Assembly: GCF_014197135.1 (NCBI RefSeq)
Contig: NZ_JACIFA010000008.1
Coordinates: 105,149 to 169,148, forward strand
Source of the DNA: Sphingomonas zeae
GTDB taxonomy: Bacteria > Pseudomonadota > Alphaproteobacteria > Sphingomonadales > Sphingomonadaceae
Direction of reading: 5' to 3'
DNA: 64,000 nt
Of this stretch, positions 54,569 through 63,793 are shown piece by piece. Under the pieces are notes generated by a model, which searched no databases, was not told where the DNA came from, and saw nothing but the letters and a program-made list of their open reading frames with translations. Each line of letters starts with the position of its first letter. Positions within the stretch are counted from its first letter, which is position 1. Both the position numbers and the translations under genes were made by a program.

Positions 54569-55231
54569 TCAACCCGACCCCCCGCCCAACACATTGACGG
54601 TAAAGGCAATGACACCCAGGTTGAAGATGAACGCCGCCAGGCACTGGCCGGTGACCACGCGGCGCACCCGGCGCGAGGCGATTGACACGTCCGACGTCTG
54701 GAACGTCATGCCCAGCGTCACCGAGAAATAGAGGAAATCCCAATAATCCGGCTCGGCGGTGTCGGGGAATTGCAGGCCGCCCGCATCGCCCTTGTCGCCT
54801 GCGCTGTAGAACAGATGCGCATAGTGCAGCGCATAGACAATGTTGGAGAACAGCCAGGCCAGGATCAGCGTGCCGACGACCAGCGCGATGGTGACGATGC
54901 TGCTCCGCCCGCGCAACTCGCCGCCCACCGCGACCAGGACGACGAACAGCACGATCCCGCAAAACACCAGCAACACGGCGCGATTGGCATCGTTGCGCGC
55001 GGCGCGCGCCCGCATCTTCGCGGCCTGCCCCTGTTTGAGGAGCGGCACCAGCGAGGCGAGAAAGAGGAGGGCGGCCAGGTCGAACCCCGCCAATATCCCC
55101 CGTGTCATCCCAAAGCGCGGACACAGCACCGCGCTCGCCGCGACGAGGATCAGCCCGAAAGCCAGGAATCGCGGCGGCGCGATCCGGTCGCCGATACGAG
55201 TTTGCAGGCGCTGCCAGCGGGTGATGGTCAT
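54569..55231 (-). CDS. DUF1345 family membrane protein
   Basis: 220-residue membrane protein with about five helices. DUF1345 features: ALHYAHLFYSAGDKGDAGGL, PDYWDFLYFSVTLGMTFQTS and the C-terminal FNLGVIAFTVNVLGG. The YFSVTLGMTFQTSDV stretch resembles an ion-channel pore region, so a channel function has been suggested for the family. ATG at 55231. It is upstream of M61 on the same strand by 82 bases. Confidence 0.85.
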   Translation of the reverse strand: MTITRWQRLQTRIGDRIAPPRFLAFGLILVAASAVLCPRFGMTRGILAGFDLAALLFLASLVPLLKQGQAAKMRARAARNDANRAVLLVFCGIVLFVVLVAVGGELRGRSSIVTIALVVGTLILAWLFSNIVYALHYAHLFYSAGDKGDAGGLQFPDTAEPDYWDFLYFSVTLGMTFQTSDVSIASRRVRRVVTGQCLAAFIFNLGVIAFTVNVLGGGSG

Positions 55232-55664
55232 GGATAGGGATGTACGCGCGCGGGGGCGGGTCTGGCTATGGGGCGGTAAGCCGCGATCCATAGGCGCTGG
55301 CCAAATGGATCATATAGTCCGGCAGGTGCACGCCCCCGGCGCGCCAATCCATCACGACCTTGGCGGGCACCATGGGCGAAAGGGACAGCAGGAAAAGGAT
55401 CAGCGCCTTTCGCTGCCCCGATTCCGAAGCGCGTGACCCGGAGATCAAAGGCGTTGCAGCGTTCCCCTATCAGCGTTGCGGGCTCGCCAGCCATCGATGA
55501 AGAAGGCGCGGGCCATCTCTGTCTTTTGCCGGGCATAATTTTCGACCCTTGGCTCTCCTTCGGTCATCCCAGGCGGTCTTGCCACAAAGAAAGCGGGGTC
55601 GTGGCGCATGAAGATATTATGATATGTCAGGGTCTTGTTGCCTGGGATGTGGCAATGTTCGGCC
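55232..55664. other. 433-base region with a possible gene relic
   Basis: No intact gene supported. On the minus strand 55266-55448 reads as codon-like protein: RKALILFLLSLSPMVPAK then HLPDYMIHLASAYG, resembling the D-x-x-x-H-x-x-A-Y region of VanZ-like proteins, and stops soon after. The start would be TTG at 55448. Upstream another frame (55445-55567) reads MTEGEPRVENYARQK but is unrecognised. The two frames overlap at TTGA, so a frameshifted relic is one possibility. Base composition is less GC-rich at 55530-55660. Confidence 0.3.
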
Positions 55665-56243
55665 ATGGATCCTGCCCCCCACCACACCGCCCTCCTCATC
55701 ATCGATATGATCAACGACCTCGACTTCGAGGGCGGGGAGGATTTGCGTGAACCGGCCGAGGCGGCGGCGCGGCGGATCGTGAAGTTGCGGGCTGCGGCGG
55801 ACGAGGCCGGGGTGCCGGTGATCTACGTCAATGACAATTTCGGCCATTGGCATTCCGAACGCTCCTCGATCGTCGACCATTGCGACCGCGAAGATAGTCC
55901 CGGCCGTGCGCTGATCGCCGCACTTCGGCCGCGCGACAGCGATTACTTTATCGTGAAACCGCAATTTTCGGGCTTTTACGCGACCAACCTGCCGGTGCTG
56001 CTGCCGCAATTGGGCGTGTCCCGCGTGATCCTGACCGGGGTTGCGGCCGACATCTGCGTGCTGTTCACGGCCGCCGATGCGCATATGCGCGAATATGACC
56101 TGTGGGTGCCCGGCGATACCGTTGCGAGCGAAAGCGACGCGCATCGTCGCTGGGCGCTGGAGATCATGCAGCACAGCATGTGCGCCGAGACCCGCCCCAC
56201 CGACGAACTGCCGTTGACGGACTGGCTGTCCCGAACCGATTGA
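55665..56243 (+). CDS. Isochorismatase-family cysteine hydrolase
   Basis: 192-residue protein with the isochorismatase fold and the D-K-C triad of the cysteine hydrolases: D14 in LLIIDMINDL, K98 in FIVKPQFSGFY and C131 in GVAADICVLFTA. This points to a nicotinamidase-like hydrolase rather than isochorismatase proper. ATG at 55665. Substrate unknown. It is a single gene before hisS, separated by 48 bases. Confidence 0.88.
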   Translation: MDPAPHHTALLIIDMINDLDFEGGEDLREPAEAAARRIVKLRAAADEAGVPVIYVNDNFGHWHSERSSIVDHCDREDSPGRALIAALRPRDSDYFIVKPQFSGFYATNLPVLLPQLGVSRVILTGVAADICVLFTAADAHMREYDLWVPGDTVASESDAHRRWALEIMQHSMCAETRPTDELPLTDWLSRTD

Positions 56244-56291
56244 TCGCACTCTAGCGCGAGGGGCTTCGCTACCTTAGATAGCGCCACCTCT

Positions 56292-57542
56292 ATGGCACGG
56301 ATCGAAACCCCCAAGCGCGTGCGCGGCACGCAGGACATCTTCGGCGATGAGCAGCGTCGCTTTGCGCACGTTCTGCGGACGTTCGAGCGTGTGCACGGCC
56401 TCTACGCCTTTCAGCGGCTCGACCTGCCGGTGTTCGAGGATACGCAGGTCTTCGCCCGCTCGATCGGCGAGACGACCGATGTCGTGTCGAAGGAGATGTA
56501 CACCTTCCCCGATCGCGGCGGCGACCTGCTGACCCTGCGCCCCGAATTCACGGCCGGGATCGCGCGCGCCTATCTGACCGAGGGGTGGCAGCAATATGCG
56601 CCCTTGAAGCTCGCGACCTCGGGCGCGGTGTTCCGCTATGAGCGCCCGCAAAAGGGGCGGTATCGCCAGTTTCACCAGATCGACGCCGAAATCCTGGGCG
56701 CGGCCGAACCGGCGGCGGATGTCGAGTTGCTGGTGATGGCCGACCAGTTGCTAAGCGAACTGGGCATCGCCGAGGGTGTGACGCTCCAGCTCAACACGCT
56801 GGGCGATGCCGAGACGCGTGACGCCTGGCGCGACGCGCTGGTCGCGCATTTCGAGGCGCACCGCGACCAGCTGTCCGAGGACAGTCTGGTGCGGCTGGAG
56901 AAGAATCCGCTGCGCATCCTCGACTCCAAAGACCCGCGCGACCGGCCGATCGCCGATGCCGCGCCCGATATCGACGCCTATCTGACACCCGAGGCACGCG
57001 CCTTTTTCGAGGCGGTGACGGCGGGGCTGGATGCGGCGGGCGTCGCCTGGACGCGCAATGCGCGGCTGGTGCGGGGGCTCGATTATTATCGCCACACCGC
57101 GTTCGAGTTCGTGACCGACCGGCTGGGTTCGCAAGGGACCGTGCTGGCGGGTGGCCGTTATGACGGGCTGATCGAGTCGCTGGGCGGTCCCGCCACGGCG
57201 GGCGTGGGCTGGGCGGCCGGGGTCGAGCGGCTGGCGATGCTGCTGGATGAGCCGGCCAGGCAAACCATCGACGCGGTCGTGGTGCCGATGGGCGCGGCGG
57301 CGGAGTTGCGCGCGACCGGCCTCGTCGCCGAGCTGCGCCGCGCCGGGCTGTCGGTCGACATGGCCTATAAGGGCAATATGAAGCGCCGGATGCAAAAGGC
57401 CGATGCGCAAGGCGCGCGCCATGCGATCATCCTGGGCGATGACGAACTGGCGGCGGGCGTCGCGGCGGTGAAGGTCTTGGCCGACGGCACCCAGACTCAG
57501 GTTGCACTGGCCGAACTGGCGGGAGCGCTGGCGCGCGCATGA
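56292..57542 (+). CDS. hisS: Histidyl-tRNA synthetase
   Basis: 416-residue class II synthetase. Motif 1 region around the N-terminal half, motif 2 [20 protein letters not shown], the histidine-specific region [16 protein letters not shown] and motif 3 [16 protein letters not shown]-terminal anticodon-binding domain from about residue 325. ATG at 56292 has no clear Shine-Dalgarno sequence; AAACCCCCAAG lies downstream. It overlaps prfA by four bases. Confidence 0.96.
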   Translation: MARIETPKRVRGTQDIFGDEQRRFAHVLRTFERVHGLYAFQRLDLPVFEDTQVFARSIGETTDVVSKEMYTFPDRGGDLLTLRPEFTAGIARAYLTEGWQQYAPLKLATSGAVFRYERPQKGRYRQFHQIDAEILGAAEPAADVELLVMADQLLSELGIAEGVTLQLNTLGDAETRDAWRDALVAHFEAHRDQLSEDSLVRLEKNPLRILDSKDPRDRPIADAAPDIDAYLTPEARAFFEAVTAGLDAAGVAWTRNARLVRGLDYYRHTAFEFVTDRLGSQGTVLAGGRYDGLIESLGGPATAGVGWAAGVERLAMLLDEPARQTIDAVVVPMGAAAELRATGLVAELRRAGLSVDMAYKGNMKRRMQKADAQGARHAIILGDDELAAGVAAVKVLADGTQTQVALAELAGALARA

Positions 57543-58612
57543 AGACCATCTCCGCCGAGCGCATCGCGCAGATCGAGGCGCGACGCGACGAATTGCAGGC
57601 GATGATGGCGACTGGCGACCTGCCGTCGGATCGCTTCGTCGCGGTGTCGAAGGAATATGCCGAGCTGGAGCCGGTCGCCAACGCCGCCGCCGAGGTGCGC
57701 CGGTTGCGGCAGGAGGCCGACAGCCTGACCTATATGACGCAGGACGGCGACGACGAACTGCGCGAGCTGGCGGCGGAGGAGTTGCACGCCAACCGCAATG
57801 CGCTGGCCGAGGCGGATCGCCACCTCGCGCTGGCGCTGCTGCCCCGCGACGCCGCCGACGAGCGCGCCGCGATGCTGGAAATCCGCGCCGGGACGGGCGG
57901 CGACGAGGCGGCTTTGTTCGCGGGCGACCTGTTCCGCATGTACCAGCGTTATGCCGAGCGGCAGGGCTGGCGGGTGGAGGTCATTTCCGCCTCGGTCCCC
58001 GACACGGGGGGCTATAAGGAAGTCGTCGCCTCGGTCGCGGGCGCGGGCGTCTTCGCCAAGCTGAAGTTCGAATCAGGCGTTCACCGGGTTCAACGCGTCC
58101 CCGTCACCGAGTCGGGCGGGCGCATCCACACCTCGGCGGCGACCGTCGCGGTGCTGCCGGAAGCGGAGGAGGTCGACCTTCAGATCGACGACAAGGATCT
58201 GCGCATCGACATCTATCGTTCGTCGGGCGCGGGCGGGCAGCACGTCAACACCACCGACTCGGCGATCCGTATCACTCATATCCCGACCGGCCTGGTCGTA
58301 ATCCAGCAGGACGAGCGCTCGCAGCACAAGAATCGCGCCAAGGCGATGAAGGTGCTGCGGACCCGGCTATACGAGGCCGAGCGCGAGCGTCTGGCGGCGG
58401 AACGGGCGGGGACGCGGCGCTCGATGGTGGGTTCTGGCGACCGGTCGGAGCGGATTCGGACGTATAATTTCCCACAGGGGCGCGTGACCGACCACCGGAT
58501 CAACCTGACCCTCCACCGCCTGCCGGAGATTCTGGAGGGCGAACTGGACGAACTGATCGGCGCGCTGCTGGCGGAGGATGAGGCCGAACGGCTCGCCGCG
58601 CTCGATGGGTGA
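57539..58612 (+). CDS. prfA: Peptide chain release factor 1
   Basis: 357-residue factor that reads UAA and UAG. The catalytic GGQ is G232-G233-Q234 in [15 protein letters not shown]; other features are [20 protein letters not shown] and the N-terminal helical domain. The GGQ glutamine is methylated by PrmC, encoded 200 bases downstream. ATG at 57539 overlaps the hisS stop. A family B palindrome follows. Confidence 0.96.
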   Translation: MKTISAERIAQIEARRDELQAMMATGDLPSDRFVAVSKEYAELEPVANAAAEVRRLRQEADSLTYMTQDGDDELRELAAEELHANRNALAEADRHLALALLPRDAADERAAMLEIRAGTGGDEAALFAGDLFRMYQRYAERQGWRVEVISASVPDTGGYKEVVASVAGAGVFAKLKFESGVHRVQRVPVTESGGRIHTSAATVAVLPEAEEVDLQIDDKDLRIDIYRSSGAGGQHVNTTDSAIRITHIPTGLVVIQQDERSQHKNRAKAMKVLRTRLYEAERERLAAERAGTRRSMVGSGDRSERIRTYNFPQGRVTDHRINLTLHRLPEILEGELDELIGALLAEDEAERLAALDG

Positions 58613-58636
58613 GGGCGTGCGCGACGCGATCGAAGA

Positions 58637-58770
58637 GGTTCGCGCGGAGACGCGGAGACGCGGAGCGGTCCAGCCTGCTGCGCCGCAGGTCCGCTATCTC
58701 GCTTGGTTGGTGACGCCCAAGCATTGCCCCATGCGGGACATCTCCGCGCCTCCGCGCCTCCGCGCGAACC
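58637..58770. repeat. Family B long hairpin
   Basis: 134 bases. Left arm GGTTCGCGCGGAGACGCGGA and right arm CGCGCCTCCGCGCGAACC are complementary in their outer parts. It lies between prfA and prmC, and its core is unlike those of the other B copies. Confidence 0.85.
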
Positions 58771-58813
58771 ACTTTTGGCCAAATTTCGGCATTCGCCGGG
58801 TTGAGACGGCGGC

Positions 58814-59626
58814 GTGACCGACGCCCGCACCGCACTTGCACAAGCTGCCGAGCGTTTCGCCTTCTCCCCCACCGCGCGGTTCGACGCCGAACTGCTGCTG
58901 GCCCACGCCCTGGGGATCGAGCGCAACGCCCTGCTGCTCGACCTGACCCGGCCCGTCCCCGACGCCTTCTGGCCGCTGGTCGAGCGCCGCGAGCGCCAAG
59001 AGCCGGTCGCCTATATCACCGGCACGCGCGGCTTCTGGACGTTGGACCTGATGGTCGGTCCCGGTGCGCTGGTGCCCCGCGTGGACAGCGAGACGCTGAT
59101 CGATGCGGCGCTCCGGCACTTCAAGGGGCGTCCGCCCGCCACGCTGCTCGACCTCGGCACCGGGCCGGGCACGCTGTTGCTGGCGCTGCTCGACGAGTGG
59201 CGCGGGACGAAGGGGCTGGGCGTCGACCGCTCGGCGGAGGCGCTGGGCTATGCCGTCGCCAATGCCGCGGCCTGCGGGTTGGCCGACCGCGCGCATTTCG
59301 TGCGCGGCGACTGGGCGACGGCGCTGACGGGGCCGTTCGACTGCATCGTCACCAACCCGCCCTATATCGGAACGGCCGAGCCGCTCTCGCCCGAGGTGCG
59401 CGATTACGAACCCGGAACCGCGCTGTTCGCCGGGCCGGACGGGCTGGACGATTACCGCCTGCTCGCCCCCGAATTGCGCCGCCTGCTGGCGCCCGGCGGG
59501 GCGGCGGTGGTCGAGATCGGGCATGAACAGGCGGAGGCGGTGACGACGCTTCTGACGATGCAGGATTTCACCGTCACCCTGCACCGCGACCTGGGCGGAC
59601 GGCCCCGCGCGCTTCTCGCGCATTGA
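58814..59626 (+). CDS. prmC: Release factor glutamine methyltransferase PrmC
   Basis: 270-residue SAM methyltransferase acting on release factors 1 and 2. NPPY (N181-Y184) in CIVTNPPYIG, motif I LLDLGTGPGTLLLAL, and the N-terminal helical domain. GTG at 58814 is the start; it follows AGACGGCG without a strong binding site. Pairs functionally with the prfA just upstream. Confidence 0.94.
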   Translation: MTDARTALAQAAERFAFSPTARFDAELLLAHALGIERNALLLDLTRPVPDAFWPLVERRERQEPVAYITGTRGFWTLDLMVGPGALVPRVDSETLIDAALRHFKGRPPATLLDLGTGPGTLLLALLDEWRGTKGLGVDRSAEALGYAVANAAACGLADRAHFVRGDWATALTGPFDCIVTNPPYIGTAEPLSPEVRDYEPGTALFAGPDGLDDYRLLAPELRRLLAPGGAAVVEIGHEQAEAVTTLLTMQDFTVTLHRDLGGRPRALLAH

Positions 59627-59894
59627 ACATTCGCCGCTCATGCCCCATATTTCACTTGAAGGACCCTGGCTTATCCCGCTAGAGCGGGGGCAGGGGCACG
59701 CGAACATCGGCACTCTTACCGTTTCTTCGGGGTCGTTGATTTCGGACCGATGCCCATATCCTTCGTCATGCAGTCGCTGCTGTCCGGCGGCCGTGGCAAG
59801 CGCCTTACGGGGCGCGAGAGCTTCGCATCGTGCGACACGCGCGCGGTGCCGGGAAAAGTGGACCTTGTTGGTTTGACGACTAAGGACGAACAGC
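59627..59894. other. Long leader of the DUF4167 gene
   Basis: 268 bases without a recognised gene. It contains the CGCTAGAGCG inverted pair (about 59678-59687), and a possible 51-codon reading frame (59750-59905). The DUF4167 binding site AAGGA lies at 59882-59886. A structured leader would fit, but I see no known riboswitch. Confidence 0.4.
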
Positions 59895-59905
59895 TTGATC
59901 AATAA
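59750..59905 (+). CDS. Possible 51-residue leader ORF overlapping the DUF4167 start
   Basis: ATG at 59750 begins MPISFVMQSLLSGGRGKRL and runs without a stop to TAA at 59903-59905, ending 11 bases inside the DUF4167 start region in another frame. No strong ribosome binding site precedes it. It could be a coupling leader peptide or chance in GC-rich DNA. Weak support. Confidence 0.25.
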   Translation: MPISFVMQSLLSGGRGKRLTGRESFASCDTRAVPGKVDLVGLTTKDEQLDQ

Positions 59906-60707
59906 TCGGCAGGCCGGCCGCCGTCGCGGTCGTGGCGGCAACAATAATGGTGGGCAGCGTCCGGGTGGCAATCCCGGCCGTCCCGACAACGGCAATCGCA
60001 TCGACAACCGCGCGCGCGGCAACGCCAACCAGCTGTACGAGAAGTACAAGAATCTGGCGGCCGAGGCGCAGCGTCAGGGCGACCGGGTCAACACCGAATA
60101 TTATTGGCAGTTCGCCGATCACTATTTCCGCGTGCTGAGCGAAACCCGCTCGCGCTTCGAGGAGCAGAATCAGCGCCGCCAGCGCGAGGAACCGCGCGAC
60201 GACCAATATGACGACGGCTTCGACAACGATGCCGAGGATTATGGCGACGAGGGCGATCCCATCCGTCCCGGCGAGCAGCAGGGCGAGGTCGAGCAGCCGC
60301 GCCGTGAGCGCCAGCCGCGCGAAACCTATGCGCGCGACAACCAGCAGCGCGACGAGCGTCCCCGCCGCGATCGCGACGATCGCCCGCGCCGCGAACCGCG
60401 CGAGGATCGTCGCCCAATGCGCGCCGAACAGCCGCCCGTCGCGGCCGAGGACGTGCAGCCGGTCGTGACCACCGAGGTCGCCGCCGCGCCGCAGGCCGAA
60501 GAGGAAGCCCCCCGTCGTCGCGGTCGTCCGCGTCGCGAGCGCCCCGCCGAAGTGCAGGACGCGGGCGAACAGACCGGCTTCGACGCCGACCGTCTGCCCC
60601 CGGCGCTCAGCGCGGCGCCTGAGGCGGAAGCGGTGGCCGAGGAGAAGCCCCGTCGTCGTCGCGTCCGCGCGGCAGCCCCGGTGGAGCCGGAGGCTGCGGC
60701 AGGCTGA
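59895..60707 (+). CDS. DUF4167 domain protein, Arg-rich (probable RNA-binding)
   Basis: 270-residue protein starting at TTG 59895 (AAGGA eight bases upstream). The N-terminal DUF4167 domain has the basic, Gly/Asn-rich NNRQAGRRRGRGGNNNGGQR, followed by ANQLYEKYKNLAAEAQRQGD and YYWQFADHYFRVLSETRSRF. After residue 95 there is low-complexity Arg/Glu/Asp/Pro sequence with PRRRGRPRRE and PRRRRVRAAA. The basic tracts suggest RNA binding; the family is alphaproteobacterial and uncharacterised. It ends at a terminator. Confidence 0.85.
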   Translation: MINNRQAGRRRGRGGNNNGGQRPGGNPGRPDNGNRIDNRARGNANQLYEKYKNLAAEAQRQGDRVNTEYYWQFADHYFRVLSETRSRFEEQNQRRQREEPRDDQYDDGFDNDAEDYGDEGDPIRPGEQQGEVEQPRRERQPRETYARDNQQRDERPRRDRDDRPRREPREDRRPMRAEQPPVAAEDVQPVVTTEVAAAPQAEEEAPRRRGRPRRERPAEVQDAGEQTGFDADRLPPALSAAPEAEAVAEEKPRRRRVRAAAPVEPEAAAG

Positions 60708-60736
60708 TCGGCCCCCACGCTTTCGATCGATAAAGG

Positions 60737-60772
60737 ACCGGCTTCCGCGACACTTGCGGGGGCCGGTTTTTT
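60737..60772 (+). terminator. Terminator after DUF4167, shared with the convergent gene
   Basis: ACCGGC (60737-60742) pairs with GCCGGT (60762-60767); TTCCGC and GCGGGG extend the stem with wobble pairs; a run of six T follows. The stop codon TTA complement of the convergent gene overlaps the end of this T-run at 60771. Confidence 0.9.
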
Positions 60773-61049
60773 ATGGCCGCCGGTCGACATCCTCGTCATG
60801 CCCGGTCCCCGAGCTGAGGAACACCAACCCCATCAGCGCGCCGGTCAGCATCACCATGCCGCCGATCCCGCCGATCACGCCCAGCATCGTTGCCCAGTTG
60901 AGCGGGCCGTAAACCTCGGCCAGCGCGATCATCGAACCGCCGACCGCGACGGCCGCGGCGACCGTCATCCAGGCCATCAACGTGCGGAACCGCGCCCAGG
61001 CAAAGGCCGCCTGCTCGGGATCATCGAGTCCGGGTGGGGGAGGGGACAT
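60771..61049 (-). CDS. Small membrane protein, unknown function
   Basis: 92-residue protein with two membrane helices (about 26-50 and 60-82) joined by a short loop (EVYGPLN), Pro-rich at the N-terminus (MSPPPPGLDDPEQAA) and an acidic tail (GTGHDEDVDRRP). ATG at 61049 follows AGGGGAC-type purines poorly. It is the last gene before the shared terminator and lies 47 bases after the flippase. Unknown function. Confidence 0.7.
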   Translation of the reverse strand: MSPPPPGLDDPEQAAFAWARFRTLMAWMTVAAAVAVGGSMIALAEVYGPLNWATMLGVIGGIGGMVMLTGALMGLVFLSSGTGHDEDVDRRP

Positions 61050-61096
61050 GGCGCCGACTATGCGCACCGCGCCGTCGCTCGGCAAGCGGGGCGGGG

Positions 61097-62575
61097 TCAG
61101 CCCGCGCGACGGAACCGCCCGACCGTCAGCTTGGCCAGGATGCCCCCGGCGATCGCATCGATCTCCCGCCGGATCGGATGGCGCACCGCATAGACGACCG
61201 CCAGCCAGGCCAGCCCACCTGCCGCCGCGCTCAGGCTCAGCAGCGTGAAGCCGACCGCTTCGGGCCTCGCGACCCAGCGATAGATAGCAAGCAGCGGCGC
61301 GATCGTCGCCAGCGTCGCGAGCAGGCTCTGAACATAGATGATCAGCATTCCGCGCCATGCAAAGCCGGTCAGCGGCTTCATCAATGCGGCATAGAGCAGG
61401 AACCACGCGATCCCATAGCCGATGCGCGAGATCGCCGCCCATTCCAGGCTGACCGTCGCGCCCAGGATCAGCAGCCCGATCGAGGCGATCGTGTCTAGCG
61501 CGTTGACGACGATCAGCCGCCGGATGTGTCCGAGCAGGATGGGCAGCTCGAAATGCAGCGGCACGGCGGCGAAGAACAATTGTCCCAGCGCGATCCAGGT
61601 CAGCAGCGGCGCCACCCCCGCCCAGCGCGGGCCATAGAGCATCAGCACGATCGGCGTCGCGGCGGTGGCGAGAAAGGTCATGGCGGGCCAGGTCACGCCG
61701 CTATAGGCCGCGACGACTCTCTGATAGGGCGCGGCCAGATCGGCGCCCGCATCGCGTAGCCGGGCGAAGGCGGGATAGAAGACGCCGTCGACCGCGCCGC
61801 TGACCAGCATCTGCAACTGTGCGCCCAGGCTGGAGGCGCGGCTGTACAGACCGACCGCGGTCAGGGTCAGGATACGCCCGATGACCAGCTCGGGGCTGCG
61901 CGAGCTGATCGCGTCGCTGATATACAGAAGCGAGCTGTTCGACCCGAAGCGCAGGATCGGGCCAATCCCCTTCAGGCTGGGCGGGAAGGGCGGCCTGATG
62001 CCCGATCGCCACTGGCCGATCACCGCGCGCGCCGCCTGTTGCGCGACCGAGGCCCAGGCCAGTGCGAAGGCCGAATAGCCGGCCCAGGCCAGCGCGAGCG
62101 AAAACACCGCATTGATCACCGCCGCGCCCACGCTGGTCAGGAAGATGGAATAATAGTCCATCCGCCGCTGCAGCATCGCGCCCGGCACGATGCCGAAGGG
62201 CACGATCAGATAGGAGGCGGCGATGATGGCGAGCAGCGGGGTCAGCCGCACATTGCCGTAGAAGCGCGCTACCGGCCAGGCGAGCGCCAGGATGATGAGG
62301 CCGATTCCCAGCGCAAAGATCAGCGACACCGAGAAGCATGTCCGCAACTGATCTTCGGTCAGATCGCGCTCGCCCGCGACGAAGCGCCGGATGCCGAAAT
62401 CCTGGAGCGCGGAGACCAGCATCGCGGCGGACAGGGCGATCGAATACAGCCCCATCTCGGATGGGCTCAGGAAGAAGCGCGAAATCACCACGCTGACCAC
62501 GAACTGGATCGCAAAGGCGATATATTGCCCCCCGATCGACCAGAGCGCGGCGCCGCGAACCGACGAGCCGCTCAT
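61097..62575 (-). CDS. Wzx-like oligosaccharide flippase
   Basis: 492-residue membrane protein of the polysaccharide transport (MATE/MOP) superfamily with about 14 helices. Features: RGAALWSIGGQYIAFAIQFV at the N-terminus and LGLYSRASSLGAQLQ-type central motif (VGLYSRASSLGAQLQMLVSG). It would flip lipid-linked oligosaccharides to the periplasm. ATG at 62575 overlaps the GT2 stop by four bases, so the two form an operon with the gene at 60771 possibly included. Confidence 0.88.
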   Translation of the reverse strand: MSGSSVRGAALWSIGGQYIAFAIQFVVSVVISRFFLSPSEMGLYSIALSAAMLVSALQDFGIRRFVAGERDLTEDQLRTCFSVSLIFALGIGLIILALAWPVARFYGNVRLTPLLAIIAASYLIVPFGIVPGAMLQRRMDYYSIFLTSVGAAVINAVFSLALAWAGYSAFALAWASVAQQAARAVIGQWRSGIRPPFPPSLKGIGPILRFGSNSSLLYISDAISSRSPELVIGRILTLTAVGLYSRASSLGAQLQMLVSGAVDGVFYPAFARLRDAGADLAAPYQRVVAAYSGVTWPAMTFLATAATPIVLMLYGPRWAGVAPLLTWIALGQLFFAAVPLHFELPILLGHIRRLIVVNALDTIASIGLLILGATVSLEWAAISRIGYGIAWFLLYAALMKPLTGFAWRGMLIIYVQSLLATLATIAPLLAIYRWVARPEAVGFTLLSLSAAAGGLAWLAVVYAVRHPIRREIDAIAGGILAKLTVGRFRRAG

Positions 62576-63603
62576 CGTCGGATCCGATGATGGGTCAGAA
62601 GACCGGCAAGCCGTATCGCGGCAGCGCCATGGTTGTTGCGGACCAGCCGGGCCACCGCGCGCCACAGGCCGGGAATGGGTTCGCGACGTTCCTGACGCAT
62701 GTCCTCCAGATGCGCGGCGATCCAGGACAGCCCCTCTCCGGCCAGCGCATCGGGGGCATGTAATATGCCGCGTACCACTTCGGCGCGCACCTCCTGCGCG
62801 ATGCCTGGTCGCCCGAATAGAGTATCGAGCATCTCGATCGGAGGTAAGCTTGTCCATTCGTCCGAAGGATCGCGGCGCCCGCTCGCCCGCTCCCTATGGG
62901 CGAGTCGCGCGACAGCCACGCCGTAACGCTGGGTCAGCACATGCCGGTACGACACCTGCGTTGTCGAATAGCGATAGAGGTGCAGGCGCTGGGGCAGATT
63001 GGCCATCCGCGTCCGCTCGGACAGCCGCAACCACAGATCATAATCCTCGCTGTGGCGATAGGCGGGCCGATAACCCCCGACCGCCTCCAGCAAGTCGCGG
63101 CGCATCATGACCGAAGGGTGGCAGAGGGGAGAGCCCGTCGGTAGCGCAGCCGAGATCGTCTCGGACGATAAAGGATGATCGACCGTCCGGTCGGCTCGCC
63201 GCTCACCATGTTCATCAATGGTCCAGATCTGGGTGCCGACGACGCCATGATCCGCGTTCGTATCCAGAAGCGCCACCTGCCGGGCGAAGCGCTCGGGCAG
63301 GGCGATGTCATCGCCATCCATCCGCGCGATATAGGCCCCGCGCGCCGTGGCGATGATATGGTTCAGACTCGCCACCAGCCCCTGATTCGACTGGTGGATC
63401 ACGCGAATGCGCGGATCGATGGCGGCATATCGGTCGATAATGGCGGGGGACAGGTCGGTCGATCCGTCGTCGACGATCACCAGTTCGAAATCGCCAAAGC
63501 TCTGCGCAAGGATACTCTCCAACGCCTGCGCCAGATAGGGGGCATTGTTATACACGCTCAGGGCGACAGTGATGCGGGGCGACGTCATGCTCGTATCACT
63601 CAT
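62572..63603 (-). CDS. GT2-family glycosyltransferase
   Basis: 343 residues from ATG at 63603; ATG at 63588 is another option. GT-A fold: ALSVYNNAPYLAQALESILA, the DxS-type site VIVDDGST, ARMDGDDIALPERFARQ (second acidic motif) and the later HSEDYDLWLRL. It probably transfers a sugar onto a polyprenyl-linked intermediate together with the flippase downstream. Upstream lies the rRNA promoter region on the other strand. Confidence 0.9.
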   Translation of the reverse strand: MSDTSMTSPRITVALSVYNNAPYLAQALESILAQSFGDFELVIVDDGSTDLSPAIIDRYAAIDPRIRVIHQSNQGLVASLNHIIATARGAYIARMDGDDIALPERFARQVALLDTNADHGVVGTQIWTIDEHGERRADRTVDHPLSSETISAALPTGSPLCHPSVMMRRDLLEAVGGYRPAYRHSEDYDLWLRLSERTRMANLPQRLHLYRYSTTQVSYRHVLTQRYGVAVARLAHRERASGRRDPSDEWTSLPPIEMLDTLFGRPGIAQEVRAEVVRGILHAPDALAGEGLSWIAAHLEDMRQERREPIPGLWRAVARLVRNNHGAAAIRLAGLLTHHRIRR

Positions 63604-63763
63604 TCCTTCGCACGCCGTCCCTAAGAAGGCCTTACTTGCGGCCACGCCTAGGCCGGATTCTCGACGATGCCAAAGGTTCCCCCGGTTTCCGGTCGTTGAG
63701 ACGGGCTTAAACCTTGAACCAAAAGGATTTTCGAAATTTTGCAGAAAAAAGGCACTTTTCGTG

Positions 63764-63793
63764 TTGACGGTTTGGGGTGAGCCCGCCTAGAGG
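63764..63793 (+). promoter_or_regulatory. Ribosomal RNA operon promoter
   Basis: -35 TTGACG (63764-63769) with a -10 near 63786-63793 (CCTAGAGG). An A/T-rich stretch lies just upstream (TTTTCGAAATTTTGCAGAAA, about 63729-63748), like an UP element. Downstream GCGACGGAGCGGGCCGC matches leaders recalled from sphingomonad rrn operons. The -10 assignment is uncertain by two or three bases. Confidence 0.7.
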
